A DNA stretch of 64,000 nucleotides from FW021-bin31 sp964478125 (lineage in GTDB: Bacteria > Bacteroidota > Bacteroidia > Chitinophagales > Chitinophagaceae). The stretch covers positions 39,255 to 103,254 of the forward strand of contig CAYZGR010000003.1 in the NCBI GenBank assembly GCA_964478125.1, read 5' to 3'. Under the pieces are notes generated by a model that worked only from the letters and a program-made list of their open reading frames with translations, searched no databases and was not told where the DNA came from. This document shows, piece by piece, positions 16,358 through 24,454 of the stretch (within the stretch, counting starts at the first letter, position 1; each line of letters opens with the position of its first letter). The position numbers and the translations under genes are program-made.

Positions 16358-17362
16358 TTATTGCTGTATCATCAAACTACATCCCCGCAAATCACTGTTA
16401 TCCCTTCTTCCCAGAACTTCAAAACTCCCGTCGGGATGTAGTCTGCCCAGATCATCCGTGGCTATAAAGGCACAGGTGTCTATATTGGCCAGATCGATGA
16501 TGTTAATGACTCCTTCTGAAGTTTGTCCGGTTTCGGGTGGCGGTAATATTTGTAACGGATCATTTATATCCCGCAGCATGATCCGCATCCATGGAGGGCA
16601 ATGAAACAGGCCTTTCTCTTTTGAATAAGCCTGGCTCATGAGTTCGGTCATTCCATATTCAGAATGGATTTCTTCTACGTTCAGTCTTTTCCGTAAGAAA
16701 TCGTGCACTTCTTCCCGGGTCCATTCTTCCCGCCTGCCCTTCATGCCGCCTGTTTCCATGATGAGGGTATGGCTTAAATGCATCGGGTATTTTTCTACAA
16801 AATCCAACAATCCGAAAGTAACTCCGATGAGCAGGGTTTTTTGTGCCTTGACCTCAAGTTTTTGGAGCGTATGAGCTAATTTTTCATGCTCATCCAGGTA
16901 GAATCCGCTTTCCGGCTTATCACTTTTCCTTATCCAATCGTTTACCATATATACAAGGGAGGAATTTTGCCGTTCCAGATAGGAGGGAAGCAGACCGAGG
17001 ATGGTATAATCCCGGATGTCCCCATAAAAAAGCGAGAAAGCGCTTCTAAAGCTTTTCTTGTAAAGTTTGGGAGTTTTTACTAAGCTCCTGCCGGGTGTGG
17101 TTTGTGTGGTCCCGCTGCTTTCAAAGATTAACGCCGGTTTATAATTTCCTGTTTTAACCTCGTGTGTCTTGAAAAAAAGAATGGGGAGAAAAGGGATCTC
17201 CCGAAGGCCGTGAACCGCATCCGGTCTTTTTCCTAAAGTTTTCAGATATTCCCTGTATAAGGCATTATGTTCATATTGAAAATGAAACAGGGAGAACGCT
17301 AAATCTTCAAATTTAGCGTTATGGGTAAAAAGAGATTCCGTAAATTCGGAAGGAGAGAACAT
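16358..17362 (-). CDS. LuxE-like acyl-protein synthetase / AMP-binding enzyme
   Basis: 334 residues resembling the LuxE/PaaK branch of adenylating enzymes. The phosphate-binding loop is ALIFESSGTTQTTPGRSL; later come LIMETGGMKGRREEWTREE, EIHSEYGMTELMSQAYS, and a C-terminal FIATDDLGRLHPDGSFEVLGRRDNSDLRGCSLMIQ. LuxE activates fatty acids in bacterial bioluminescence, but relatives without lux partners are widespread in Bacteroidota and their product is not known. No luxC/D/A/B-like gene is in the window. A TAATTTTG box on the minus strand at 17403-17410 could serve as its -7 element, though no -33 partner was found. Confidence 0.75.
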   Translation of the reverse strand: MFSPSEFTESLFTHNAKFEDLAFSLFHFQYEHNALYREYLKTLGKRPDAVHGLREIPFLPILFFKTHEVKTGNYKPALIFESSGTTQTTPGRSLVKTPKLYKKSFRSAFSLFYGDIRDYTILGLLPSYLERQNSSLVYMVNDWIRKSDKPESGFYLDEHEKLAHTLQKLEVKAQKTLLIGVTFGLLDFVEKYPMHLSHTLIMETGGMKGRREEWTREEVHDFLRKRLNVEEIHSEYGMTELMSQAYSKEKGLFHCPPWMRIMLRDINDPLQILPPPETGQTSEGVINIIDLANIDTCAFIATDDLGRLHPDGSFEVLGRRDNSDLRGCSLMIQQ

Positions 17363-17471
17363 TTTTAATCTTAAATTTGTACTTTAGAGTTGCGGGTCAT
17401 CGCAAAATTACGAATTTTGAAAGGGAAAAAGGTATGGGTCGCCGCTTTATTGCTATTGAATAAACTTGAAT

Positions 17472-17915
17472 ATGAAAAAATATATTGCTCCCGTGATCGT
17501 TGCATGCGGAATTTTCCTTTTGGCCGTTTCCTGCGGAAAAAATGGGCATTTTCCCTCCAGCCCCGATTTGAAGTTCCGAAGTGTTTATCAGACGGATTCC
17601 AATTCTGTGGTGATCAATTGTAGCTTCAGGGACAGGCAAGGCGATATTCAGGATTCCATCTATTTTAAAGTATTTAATCTGACCACTCCTGATAATTCAA
17701 CGGAATATTTCGCTCCTTATCCGGTGCCGAATTTTCCCGCTCAGCAAAATATGGAAGGGGATATCATACTAATTCTGACCCCGACGGATGTTCATATCGG
17801 ATCGGGACTCGGAGGAGGGGCCGATTCTGTGTTCTTTGATCTTTATCTGAAAGACCGCGCCGGTCACATCAGCGACACGGTACGGACAGATACGATCCTT
17901 GTTCGGGGAACCTAG
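17472..17915 (+). CDS. Hypothetical lipoprotein
   Basis: 147 residues from ATG 17472 (the frame reaches a TTG at 17466). The N-terminus is a lipoprotein signal: MKKYIAPVIVACGIFLLAVSCGK with the lipobox AVSC. The mature region contains KDRAGHISDTVRTDTILV near the end and looks like an Ig-type beta sandwich. No function recognised. Its start is divergent from the LuxE-like gene with ~110 bases between them. Confidence 0.7.
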   Translation: MKKYIAPVIVACGIFLLAVSCGKNGHFPSSPDLKFRSVYQTDSNSVVINCSFRDRQGDIQDSIYFKVFNLTTPDNSTEYFAPYPVPNFPAQQNMEGDIILILTPTDVHIGSGLGGGADSVFFDLYLKDRAGHISDTVRTDTILVRGT

Positions 17916-18157
17916 GGGTTAAATTAAATGTACGCTGCCTGGCAAGATCCTTTCGTCGGCTTTCTTTGGATGCATCATTGCGTAGTTGAGGTACGGAACC
18001 GGAGTAATCCTGATACGAAATTTAATCTTAACATCGCAGCAGCTCCCGAAGCTCTATATCTTATAAAGGTGCTGTTTTTTTCTACCGGCAGAAAAAGAGC
18101 TTTTAGTTTGGTTCCTCATTAAAAAACATACCCTATTTATAGCATCGTCAATTTGAA

Positions 18158-18220
18158 CGATAGGCCAAATTATCGCTATTTTGGGCGATATTTTGTAATA
18201 TCGTTTATTTGGGCGATATT
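18158..18220 (+). promoter_or_regulatory. Operator-like 28-base tandem array upstream of satD
   Basis: The 311-base spacer 17916-18226 has no convincing gene, but its last 70 bases hold five CGATA half-sites with alternating orientation: CGATA at 18158, 18186 and 18214, and TATCG at 18171 and 18199. Each orientation repeats every 28 bases. The middle unit is a perfect palindrome, CGATATT-ttgt-AATATCG (18186-18203). Each unit also ends in TTTGGG or TTTTGGG. The array ends 6 bases before the satD ATG, so a bound protein would block transcription or translation start. The SatD protein has a C-terminal helix-turn-helix and is the obvious candidate binder. Confidence 0.7.
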
Positions 18221-18226
18221 TGAGGC

Positions 18227-18847
18227 ATGATTGCAGTAATAAATGGAGATATTGTTGATTCGCGGAAGCTTCATGAAGCGGAAAAATGGCTCACGCCTTT
18301 AAAGCAATTATTGGCAAAGTGGGGAAAAAGTCCCCGGCAATGGGAGCTGATATGGGGAGATTCTTTTCAGCTGGAGATCGAGCATCCGGAAAAAGCTTTG
18401 TACCAGGCTATAGCTATAAAGGCGCTGATAAAAAAGATAGGCGTTATAGATGTAAGGATGGCAGTGGGTATCGGCAAAAAGACTTTTTCAGGAAAACGGG
18501 TTTCGGAAAGCAATGGCCCTGCTTTTGTCCATGCAGGTGAAAGATTCGAAACCCTGAAAAAGGAGAAAATAAATTTGGCGCTCTCAAGTCCATGGCCTGA
18601 TTTTGACGACGAAATGAATAGATATCTCAGGCTGGCAGGAATCGTTATGGATAACTGGTCGATACCTTCGGCCGAATTGATGGAGCTTGTATTGAATCAT
18701 CCGGATGCTACCCAAAAAGAGATAGGCCGGAAGCTTGGAATCAAACAAAATTCAGTCAGTGACAGATGGGGGAGGGCAAAGGTGGATGAAATCCTGGATG
18801 TGGAAGAAGCCTATCGTAGAAAATTAAAAAACCTATTGGTAAAATGA
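18227..18847 (+). CDS. SatD-family protein
   Basis: 206 residues. N-terminal part: MIAVINGDIVDSRKL, WELIWGDSFQLEIEHPEKAL and VRMAVGIGKKTFSG, an arrangement reminiscent of nucleotide-cyclase-like folds. The C-terminal third is a winged/helix-turn-helix: HPDATQKEIGRKLGIKQNSVSDRWGRAKVDEI. The family is named after a gene in a streptococcal secretion operon and has no firm biochemical role. It overlaps the following DUF3307 gene by ATGA (18844-18847), so the pair is translationally coupled; this pairing recurs in Bacteroidota. Autoregulation through the upstream CGATA array is plausible. Confidence 0.8.
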   Translation: MIAVINGDIVDSRKLHEAEKWLTPLKQLLAKWGKSPRQWELIWGDSFQLEIEHPEKALYQAIAIKALIKKIGVIDVRMAVGIGKKTFSGKRVSESNGPAFVHAGERFETLKKEKINLALSSPWPDFDDEMNRYLRLAGIVMDNWSIPSAELMELVLNHPDATQKEIGRKLGIKQNSVSDRWGRAKVDEILDVEEAYRRKLKNLLVK

Positions 18848-19569
18848 TCATACTCGTGAAGCTTATATTGGCACACTTGATCGGGGATTTTTTGCTCCAG
18901 CCGGATTCATGGGTAAAAGAAAAAGAAGCTGCCAGGCTGGGATCTCTCAAGCTTTATTTACACGTCTTGCTTCATGGGGCGCTGATGGGGGTGTTGTTAT
19001 GGAATTTAAAACTCTGGGGGCTCGTATGGGCTGTCATGATGTGTCATTTTATAATCGATACCTTAAAACTCTACTTGCAAAAAAATAGCAATAAGATCCT
19101 TTGGTTCTGGGGAGATCAGGCCCTTCATTTCATTTCCATATTAGGAGTCTATTGGATCATGTTCAAACCGGATTGGCACCTCATTCCGCTTTTACAAAGT
19201 CAGGTTTTTTGGATAGGGGTGACATGCCTGGTCTTCATTACCGCTGTTGCAGGAATGATTATTCAAATGCTGATGCAGCAATGGGCAAAGGAATTGGGCG
19301 ATGGTGCAGATCAATCCTTAAGAAAAGCAGGTAAATATATTGGCATACTGGAACGATTGTTCATCTTTATATTTGTCATTTACGGACAATGGGAAGCCAT
19401 TGGCTTTTTGCTGGCGGCCAAATCTATTTTCAGGTTTGGCGATCTGAAAGAGGCAAAAGACCGGAAGCTGACAGAATATATGCTTATCGGAACCCTGTTA
19501 AGCTTTGGAATGGCAACGATCATCGGTTTATGGATGAGATATTTGATCGTTGGAGGAGTATATCATTGA
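18844..19569 (+). CDS. DUF3307-family inner-membrane protein
   Basis: 241 residues, about six transmembrane segments. The N-terminus LILAHLIGDFLLQPDSWVKEKE and MCHFIIDTLKLYLQ carry the conserved HLxGDFxLQ and HxxxDxxK patterns of the family. His and Asp residues within helices hint at metal or ion binding, but no function is established. It starts on the last codon of satD (ATGA overlap), so its production is linked to SatD; a sensor or transporter partner for SatD is an inference from this coupling only. Confidence 0.8.
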   Translation: MIILVKLILAHLIGDFLLQPDSWVKEKEAARLGSLKLYLHVLLHGALMGVLLWNLKLWGLVWAVMMCHFIIDTLKLYLQKNSNKILWFWGDQALHFISILGVYWIMFKPDWHLIPLLQSQVFWIGVTCLVFITAVAGMIIQMLMQQWAKELGDGADQSLRKAGKYIGILERLFIFIFVIYGQWEAIGFLLAAKSIFRFGDLKEAKDRKLTEYMLIGTLLSFGMATIIGLWMRYLIVGGVYH

Positions 19570-19683
19570 GGTAGACGGTAAAGAAGGATTCTCCATTTTT
19601 TAGTTATTGGCAGACAGGCTTTTGCCAAAAGAATCCACACTGCCCTCAATTCACATCATTTATTGATTATCAGTAGTACATTG

Positions 19684-19754
19684 AGGTCCCAAGCGGATTC
19701 GAACCGCTGTATAAGGTTTTGCAGACCTCTGCCTAGCCACTCGGCCATGGGACC
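19684..19754 (-). tRNA. tRNA-Cys (anticodon GCA)
   Basis: Read on the minus strand from 19754 to 19684 the cloverleaf is complete: acceptor GGTCCCA pairing with TGGGACC, a D arm with GGCCGAGTGGCTAGGC, anticodon stem GAGGT/ACCTT around loop CTGCAAA (anticodon GCA), and T arm GCGGTTCGAATCCGC. The discriminator base is T, as usual for cysteine tRNA. CCA is not encoded. No integrase or attachment-site duplication was seen beside it. Confidence 0.95.
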
Positions 19755-19806
19755 TTTTTTTATTGAAAAAAACACCCATTCAAAGGGGCTTTTTTGTAAG
19801 GAGGTG

Positions 19807-19814
19807 CAAAAATA
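19807..19814 (-). promoter_or_regulatory. Candidate -7 box for tRNA-Cys
   Basis: On the minus strand this reads TATTTTTG, matching TAnnTTTG, and lies 53 bases before the tRNA 5' end. No clear TTG was found at the -33 position, so it is only a candidate. Confidence 0.4.
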
Positions 19815-19913
19815 GGGAATTCCGATCTTTTAAACTAATTCCTTTCTTTAAAATTTCAGGGTGGAGTTCCTCGCCGGAAGTTTCCTATCTTTACGGAAGT
19901 AAAACAAAGACCT

Positions 19914-20795
19914 ATGGCGGAACGTATTAAAGAATCGGAATTGATCCTGAATGATCGAGGAGCCGTTTATCATCTGGACCTGCGGCCGGAGGAACTGGCA
20001 ACAACGGTCATTACCGTGGGGGATCCTTCCCGTGTGCCTGTGGTCTCAAAATATTTCGATCGTATCACACATCAGTCGGCGCATCGCGAATTTGTTACTC
20101 ACACCGGTGTCATTGGATCTCAAGAGCTAACGGTTTTGTCTACCGGTATTGGACCGGATAATATTGATATCGCTATGAATGAGCTGGATGCTTTGGTTAA
20201 TATTGATCTGGAAACCCGTGAAGTTAAAGCTGAACTTACTTCCCTACAGGTGGTTCGAATGGGCACATGCGGCGGACTACAGCCGGATCTGCCTACCGAC
20301 GGGCTGGTCGCTTCTTCCCATGGTATTGGACTGGATAATGTTTTGCTTTATTATATGCACGAACAAGGATCTGAAGAACAACAACTTTTGTCGGCATTCA
20401 AACAGCATACCGGCCTGGATAAGATCGGTATAAAACCCTATTTTGTTTCAGGGAGCCAAAAGTTATTGAACGCTTTTACAGATGCAGGGTATGCTTACGG
20501 GATTACCGTTACCTGTCCGGGTTTCTATGCTCCACAGGGGAGAACGCTGAGGCTGCCTATTGCACTCGCCGACCTTCCGGATAAACTGGCCTCATTCCAA
20601 TTTAAAAATTTACGGATCACCAATTTTGAGATGGAAACTTCGGCCATTTTTGGATTGGGCAGACTTATGGGACATGAGTGTATGGCCGTAAATACGATTA
20701 TTGCCAACCGGAGTACCCGGGAGTTTACCAGCGATACCGGAAAGGCCGTTGAAAATATGATTGAGCGCTCGCTGACCGTATTGACAAGTCTTTAA
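19914..20795 (+). CDS. Nucleoside phosphorylase (uridine phosphorylase-like)
   Basis: 293 residues of the PNP/UDP phosphorylase superfamily, which cleaves nucleosides with phosphate. Motifs: ITVGDPSRVPVVSKYF (phosphate binding), VLSTGIGPDNIDIAMNEL, VRMGTCGGLQPDLPTDGLVASSHGIGLD, and the nucleoside-binding FEMETSAIFGLGRLMGHECMAVNTIIANRS. The FEMET motif is the purine/pyrimidine ribose-binding Glu-Met-Glu signature. Exact base preference cannot be read with certainty. Expressed from the region after tRNA-Cys; a near-consensus TATCTTTA lies at 19886-19893. Confidence 0.88.
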   Translation: MAERIKESELILNDRGAVYHLDLRPEELATTVITVGDPSRVPVVSKYFDRITHQSAHREFVTHTGVIGSQELTVLSTGIGPDNIDIAMNELDALVNIDLETREVKAELTSLQVVRMGTCGGLQPDLPTDGLVASSHGIGLDNVLLYYMHEQGSEEQQLLSAFKQHTGLDKIGIKPYFVSGSQKLLNAFTDAGYAYGITVTCPGFYAPQGRTLRLPIALADLPDKLASFQFKNLRITNFEMETSAIFGLGRLMGHECMAVNTIIANRSTREFTSDTGKAVENMIERSLTVLTSL

Positions 20796-20810
20796 TCAGT
20801 AGTATCTTTG
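20781..20810 (+). promoter_or_regulatory. Promoter of dapF
   Basis: TTG at 20781-20783, 19 bases, then TATCTTTG at 20803-20810, a full match to the Bacteroidota consensus. It overlaps the last codons of the nucleoside phosphorylase and would start transcription just before the dapF ATG at 20827, giving a very short leader. Confidence 0.75.
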
Positions 20811-20826
20811 CCTAAAAGATTCACAA

Positions 20827-21651
20827 ATGTTTTTTCACTTTTATAAATATCAGGGCGCCGGAAACGATTTTGTAATTCTGGACAACCGCCAGGGCGAATA
20901 TTCCGGATTGGATCAGAAGGATATATTCCTGTTATGCGACCGGCATTTTGGAGTGGGCGCGGATGGATTGATGATGCTGAACAATCATTCCGAATGGCCT
21001 TTTGAGATGAAATATTTTAACGCGGACGGGAGAGAAGGCAGTATGTGCGGTAATGGAGGGCGTTGCATAGCGGCTTTTGCTAAAAGTAAAGGGATCATTG
21101 GAGACGAAGTTACTTTTATGGCGGTAGATGGCCCGCATGAAGCAAAGGTAGTTAAAGAGAACTGGATCGAGCTGAAAATGAAAGATGTGGATAAAGTAGA
21201 ACTGGGATACGACTTCGCTATTTTGGATACCGGTTCTCCACATTATGTGAAATTTACAGAATTCCTTGGGGATATAGATGTGGTAAAGGAAGGCAAAAAG
21301 ATCAGGGATATGGAGCGTTTCAAACCCGATGGGATTAATGTGAATTTCCTGGAATATGGAACAGCAGCCCTGCAAATACGAACCTATGAAAGAGGAGTAG
21401 AGGATGAGACATTGGCCTGTGGTACGGGAATTACCGCTTGTGCACTGGTGGTGGCGGGAAATCAGAATAAACCCTATCGCATACCGGTTCAGGTAAAAGG
21501 AGGGGATCTGGAAGTTCGTTTTGATAAGATCAGCCAGCAGGAATTTACCAATATCTGGTTGTGTGGCCCCGCGGAAAAAGTCTTTGAGGGAGATATAGAA
21601 TTAAATGAAAAGTGGAAAGAAAGGCTGACCGCATTTGAATATATATTGTAA
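20827..21651 (+). CDS. dapF: Diaminopimelate epimerase
   Basis: Converts LL- to meso-diaminopimelate for lysine and peptidoglycan synthesis. 274 residues with YQGAGNDFVILDNRQG at the start, catalytic Cys in GREGSMCGNGGRC, the second catalytic Cys in EDETLACGTGITACAL, and DTGSPHYV between them. Both cysteines and the surrounding Asn and Gly residues are intact. Eleven bases before the PIG-L gene. Confidence 0.97.
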   Translation: MFFHFYKYQGAGNDFVILDNRQGEYSGLDQKDIFLLCDRHFGVGADGLMMLNNHSEWPFEMKYFNADGREGSMCGNGGRCIAAFAKSKGIIGDEVTFMAVDGPHEAKVVKENWIELKMKDVDKVELGYDFAILDTGSPHYVKFTEFLGDIDVVKEGKKIRDMERFKPDGINVNFLEYGTAALQIRTYERGVEDETLACGTGITACALVVAGNQNKPYRIPVQVKGGDLEVRFDKISQQEFTNIWLCGPAEKVFEGDIELNEKWKERLTAFEYIL

Positions 21652-21662
21652 ATAGTTTTATC

Positions 21663-24152
21663 ATGAAAAAGACCGGCCTGTTTGTATTAACCCTTTTATT
21701 ATTGTGGTTCCCATTATACGCACAATCCAATCCTGAATGGAATGCCGCACAGATAAAAGAAAGCCTCGAAAAGCTCAATACGGTTGGCCGGGTCTTGTAT
21801 GTGGCGGCACATCCTGACGATGAAAATACGCAATTGCTGGCCTGGCTGGCAAATGATCAAAAGTATCGAACTGCTTATCTGGCGCTTACACGGGGAGATG
21901 GCGGACAAAATCTGGTAGGAGATGAACAGGGCCCGTTTTTGGGATTGATACGTACAGAGGAATTACTTGCCGCCAGGCATAACGATGGTGCGGAACAGTT
22001 TTTCAGCCATGCTCTTGATTTTGGTTTTTCCAAAACAGCCAAAGAGACCTTCCAGTTTTGGGGACATGAACGAATTTTGAGAGATGTGGTATGGATCGTC
22101 CGAAAGTTTCGTCCGGATATTATTATCTGTCGCTTCCCGGAGGACAAAAGGGCGGGACATGGCAATCATTGGGCCTCCGCGATTTTGGCCCATGAGGCCT
22201 TTAAAGCAGCCGCCGACTCTACCCGCTTTCCGGAACAGCTGCGTTATGTTAAAACCTGGCAGGCCAGACGTATTTTATGGAATACTTATAATTTTGGGAA
22301 TACCCATACCACCGCATCTGACCAGTTTAAAATAAATATCGGCGGTTACAATCCGCTTTTGGGAAAAGGGTATGGAGAAATAGCCGCCAGGAGTCGTTCT
22401 ATGCATAAAAGTCAGGGATTTGGTTCCGCTCCATCTTATGGTACTCATTGGGAATATTTTAAAACCATAGAAGGTTCTACACCTAAGCAGCGCTTAATGG
22501 ATGGAGTTAATACAACCTGGGCAAGAGTGGATGGGGGAGAAGCGGTCTCTACATTAATTCAGCAGGCTTTAAAAGAATACGATGCATCCCATCCGGCAGA
22601 GATCACTCCGCTTCTTCTTAAAATTAAGGCAGCCATTCATCGTATTTCGGATACCGTTCTGCGGGATCAAAAAGAGAAAGAAGTCAACAAACTCATTCTG
22701 GCCTGTAACGGTATTTTATTAAATGCATACAGTTCCCAACCCTATATAGTAGCCGGACAAAAGTTGAAGGTGCAAACTGTTGCCATTAACCGGGGGGATC
22801 AGCCGGTCGTCCTCAAATCTGTTACCGTGGCCGGACAAGAAAAACCGGTATCCGAAAAACTAACGGAAGAGGTACCCAATAAAAACAATTACGAGATACA
22901 AGTACCTCGAGATATTCCTATTTCACAACCCTATTGGCTGATCAAAAAACCTGCGGCAGGATATTATAAAATTTCCAATCCATTGTTGGTTGGCAAACCT
23001 GAGCCCCCCCCTTCATTAACCGTACAATATGATTTAAATATAGGCCATCAGCCCTTAAAGGTGACCCGGCAGATTCTTTATAAATACACCGATCCGGTAA
23101 GGGGAGCGGTGACAGATCCATTGGTTGTAACGCCTCCTGCAACAGCTAATATCCAAAATGAAGTGTATGTCTTTACAGATCAAACACCGCAGGAGGTAGA
23201 GGTTCGGCTAAAGAGCTATGAAGAAAATGTTGAAGGAACGGCACATCTTGAGGCCCCCGGCCCTTTTACGGTTCAAAACAATGATCAGGCTTTTTCCTTA
23301 AAGCGGTCGGGAGATGAAAAGATCGTGCACTTTACCCTTTCTCCGTCCCATCCTGTTAAACAGTCGCTAAGCGATACGCTTGCCGTTCATTTAAAGATCA
23401 ACGGAAAAACCTATGATCGCGGAATAAAAGTAATAGCGCTAAATTATATCCCCACTATTACAGTTTTCCCATTTGCGGAAGCAAAAATAGCAGCGGTACC
23501 GCTTAAAAAAGGAGGATCCGGGGATCAGATCGGGTATATCATGGGTCCCGGAGATAAAGTTCCGGATGCACTGGAACAGATTGGCTATCATGTGAAGCTG
23601 TTGAGTGACCGGCAATTACATTCGATGGATCTTCAACAGTTTGACGCTATAGTGGTGGGGATCCGGGCGTATAATACACGAAAAGATCTGAGATATGTGC
23701 AACGCCGCCTGATGCAATACGTTAAATCGGGGGGCACCATGGTCGTGCAATATAATAAGAACTTTGATCTGGTGACCGATTCTATCGGTCCTTATCCCTT
23801 CAAAGTGACCCGGGACAGGGTAACGGATGAAACCGCCAAAGTAGCGTTCCTTTTGCCGCAGGATCCTGTATTGAATATACCCAATAAGATCACCGAAACT
23901 GATTTTGACGGATGGATACAGGAGCGGGGGTTGTATTTCGTGGATCAGGCGGATCCGCATTATCGTAAACCACTGGCCATGCATGACCCGGGAGAAGCGC
24001 CATTGGATGGTTCCCTGATCGTTTGTAATTATGGAAAAGGAAAATACGTTTATACCAGCCTGGACTTTTTCAGAGATCTGCCGGCGGGGGTTCCGGGCGC
24101 TTTTAGGCTATTTGTAAATCTGATAGCCGGAAGAAATAAAGTTCAAAAGTAA
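21663..24152 (+). CDS. Large secreted PIG-L family deacetylase with C-terminal amidotransferase-like domain
   Basis: 829 residues with a signal peptide (MKKTGLFVLTLLLLWFPLYAQ). The PIG-L/LmbE zinc motif AAHPDDENTQ is at about residues 40-49, with TRGDGGQNLVGDEQG and a later GHGNHWASAILAHEAF carrying the other ligands. This family removes acetyl groups from amino sugars. A long beta-rich middle (about 290-600) is followed by a Rossmann-like region (YIMGPGDKVPDALEQIGYHVKLLSDRQL...FDAIVVGIRAYN...GGTMVVQYN) resembling the class I amidotransferase/ThuA fold without an obvious catalytic Cys. Typical substrates in this architecture are unknown. It follows dapF by 11 bases. Confidence 0.85.
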   Translation: MKKTGLFVLTLLLLWFPLYAQSNPEWNAAQIKESLEKLNTVGRVLYVAAHPDDENTQLLAWLANDQKYRTAYLALTRGDGGQNLVGDEQGPFLGLIRTEELLAARHNDGAEQFFSHALDFGFSKTAKETFQFWGHERILRDVVWIVRKFRPDIIICRFPEDKRAGHGNHWASAILAHEAFKAAADSTRFPEQLRYVKTWQARRILWNTYNFGNTHTTASDQFKINIGGYNPLLGKGYGEIAARSRSMHKSQGFGSAPSYGTHWEYFKTIEGSTPKQRLMDGVNTTWARVDGGEAVSTLIQQALKEYDASHPAEITPLLLKIKAAIHRISDTVLRDQKEKEVNKLILACNGILLNAYSSQPYIVAGQKLKVQTVAINRGDQPVVLKSVTVAGQEKPVSEKLTEEVPNKNNYEIQVPRDIPISQPYWLIKKPAAGYYKISNPLLVGKPEPPPSLTVQYDLNIGHQPLKVTRQILYKYTDPVRGAVTDPLVVTPPATANIQNEVYVFTDQTPQEVEVRLKSYEENVEGTAHLEAPGPFTVQNNDQAFSLKRSGDEKIVHFTLSPSHPVKQSLSDTLAVHLKINGKTYDRGIKVIALNYIPTITVFPFAEAKIAAVPLKKGGSGDQIGYIMGPGDKVPDALEQIGYHVKLLSDRQLHSMDLQQFDAIVVGIRAYNTRKDLRYVQRRLMQYVKSGGTMVVQYNKNFDLVTDSIGPYPFKVTRDRVTDETAKVAFLLPQDPVLNIPNKITETDFDGWIQERGLYFVDQADPHYRKPLAMHDPGEAPLDGSLIVCNYGKGKYVYTSLDFFRDLPAGVPGAFRLFVNLIAGRNKVQK

Positions 24153-24331
24153 ATTCAAAATCCAAATAAATCCTGACCGGTAAGAGGCAAAGAGGGATAA
24201 AGACCTTACATTAGTGTCCTAATAAAAAAGATTAGGCTGCCGGATGGATTATACAGGAAAGAAACGAAGGAAGCAGGTTTTTCTCCATGCCATTAATGGA
24301 ATTTATCGGATTATTTTGAACTTCCCTACAC

Positions 24332-24454
24332 ATGGAATACCATAAAAACGATATAGAGAAGAATAAGAGCTGGCTGCCCGCCTATATTTCAGTAGTAGCC
24401 TGGCTGGTGCTTTTGATCGTGTTCTTTTATTTTTTCACTAAATATTTTTCATGA
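24332..24454 (+). CDS. 40-residue single-pass membrane peptide coupled to a symporter gene
   Basis: Starts at ATG 24332 and stops at TGA 24452-24454, which overlaps the start of the symporter gene as ATGA. The peptide has a charged N-terminus (MEYHKNDIEKNKSW) and one hydrophobic helix (about residues 16-36: YISVVAWLVLLIVFFYFF), ending in TKYFS. The tight overlap and clean amphipathic layout support a real gene rather than a chance frame. A role as a small partner subunit of the transporter is inferred, by analogy with the small subunits of some sodium/solute symporters. It is preceded by a 6-bp hairpin (CCTAAT/ATTAGG, 24218-24236). Confidence 0.72.
   Translation: MEYHKNDIEKNKSWLPAYISVVAWLVLLIVFFYFFTKYFS

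Noticed and set aside
16358..17362. A bioluminescence (lux) system
   Set aside because: Only a LuxE-like enzyme is present; no luciferase, reductase or thioesterase genes are nearby.
17928..18122. 64-codon frame between the lipoprotein gene and satD
   Set aside because: No signal peptide, domain or conserved-looking composition; the region is better explained as spacer leading into the operator-like array.
19684..19754. tRNA-Cys as an integration site for a mobile element
   Set aside because: No integrase, no direct repeat of the tRNA 3' end, and the neighbouring genes are ordinary chromosomal genes.
24218..24236. CCTAAT/ATTAGG hairpin as a terminator after the PIG-L gene
   Set aside because: The stem is only 6 bp, A/T-rich, and lacks a T-run; it is noted only as a weak structure.
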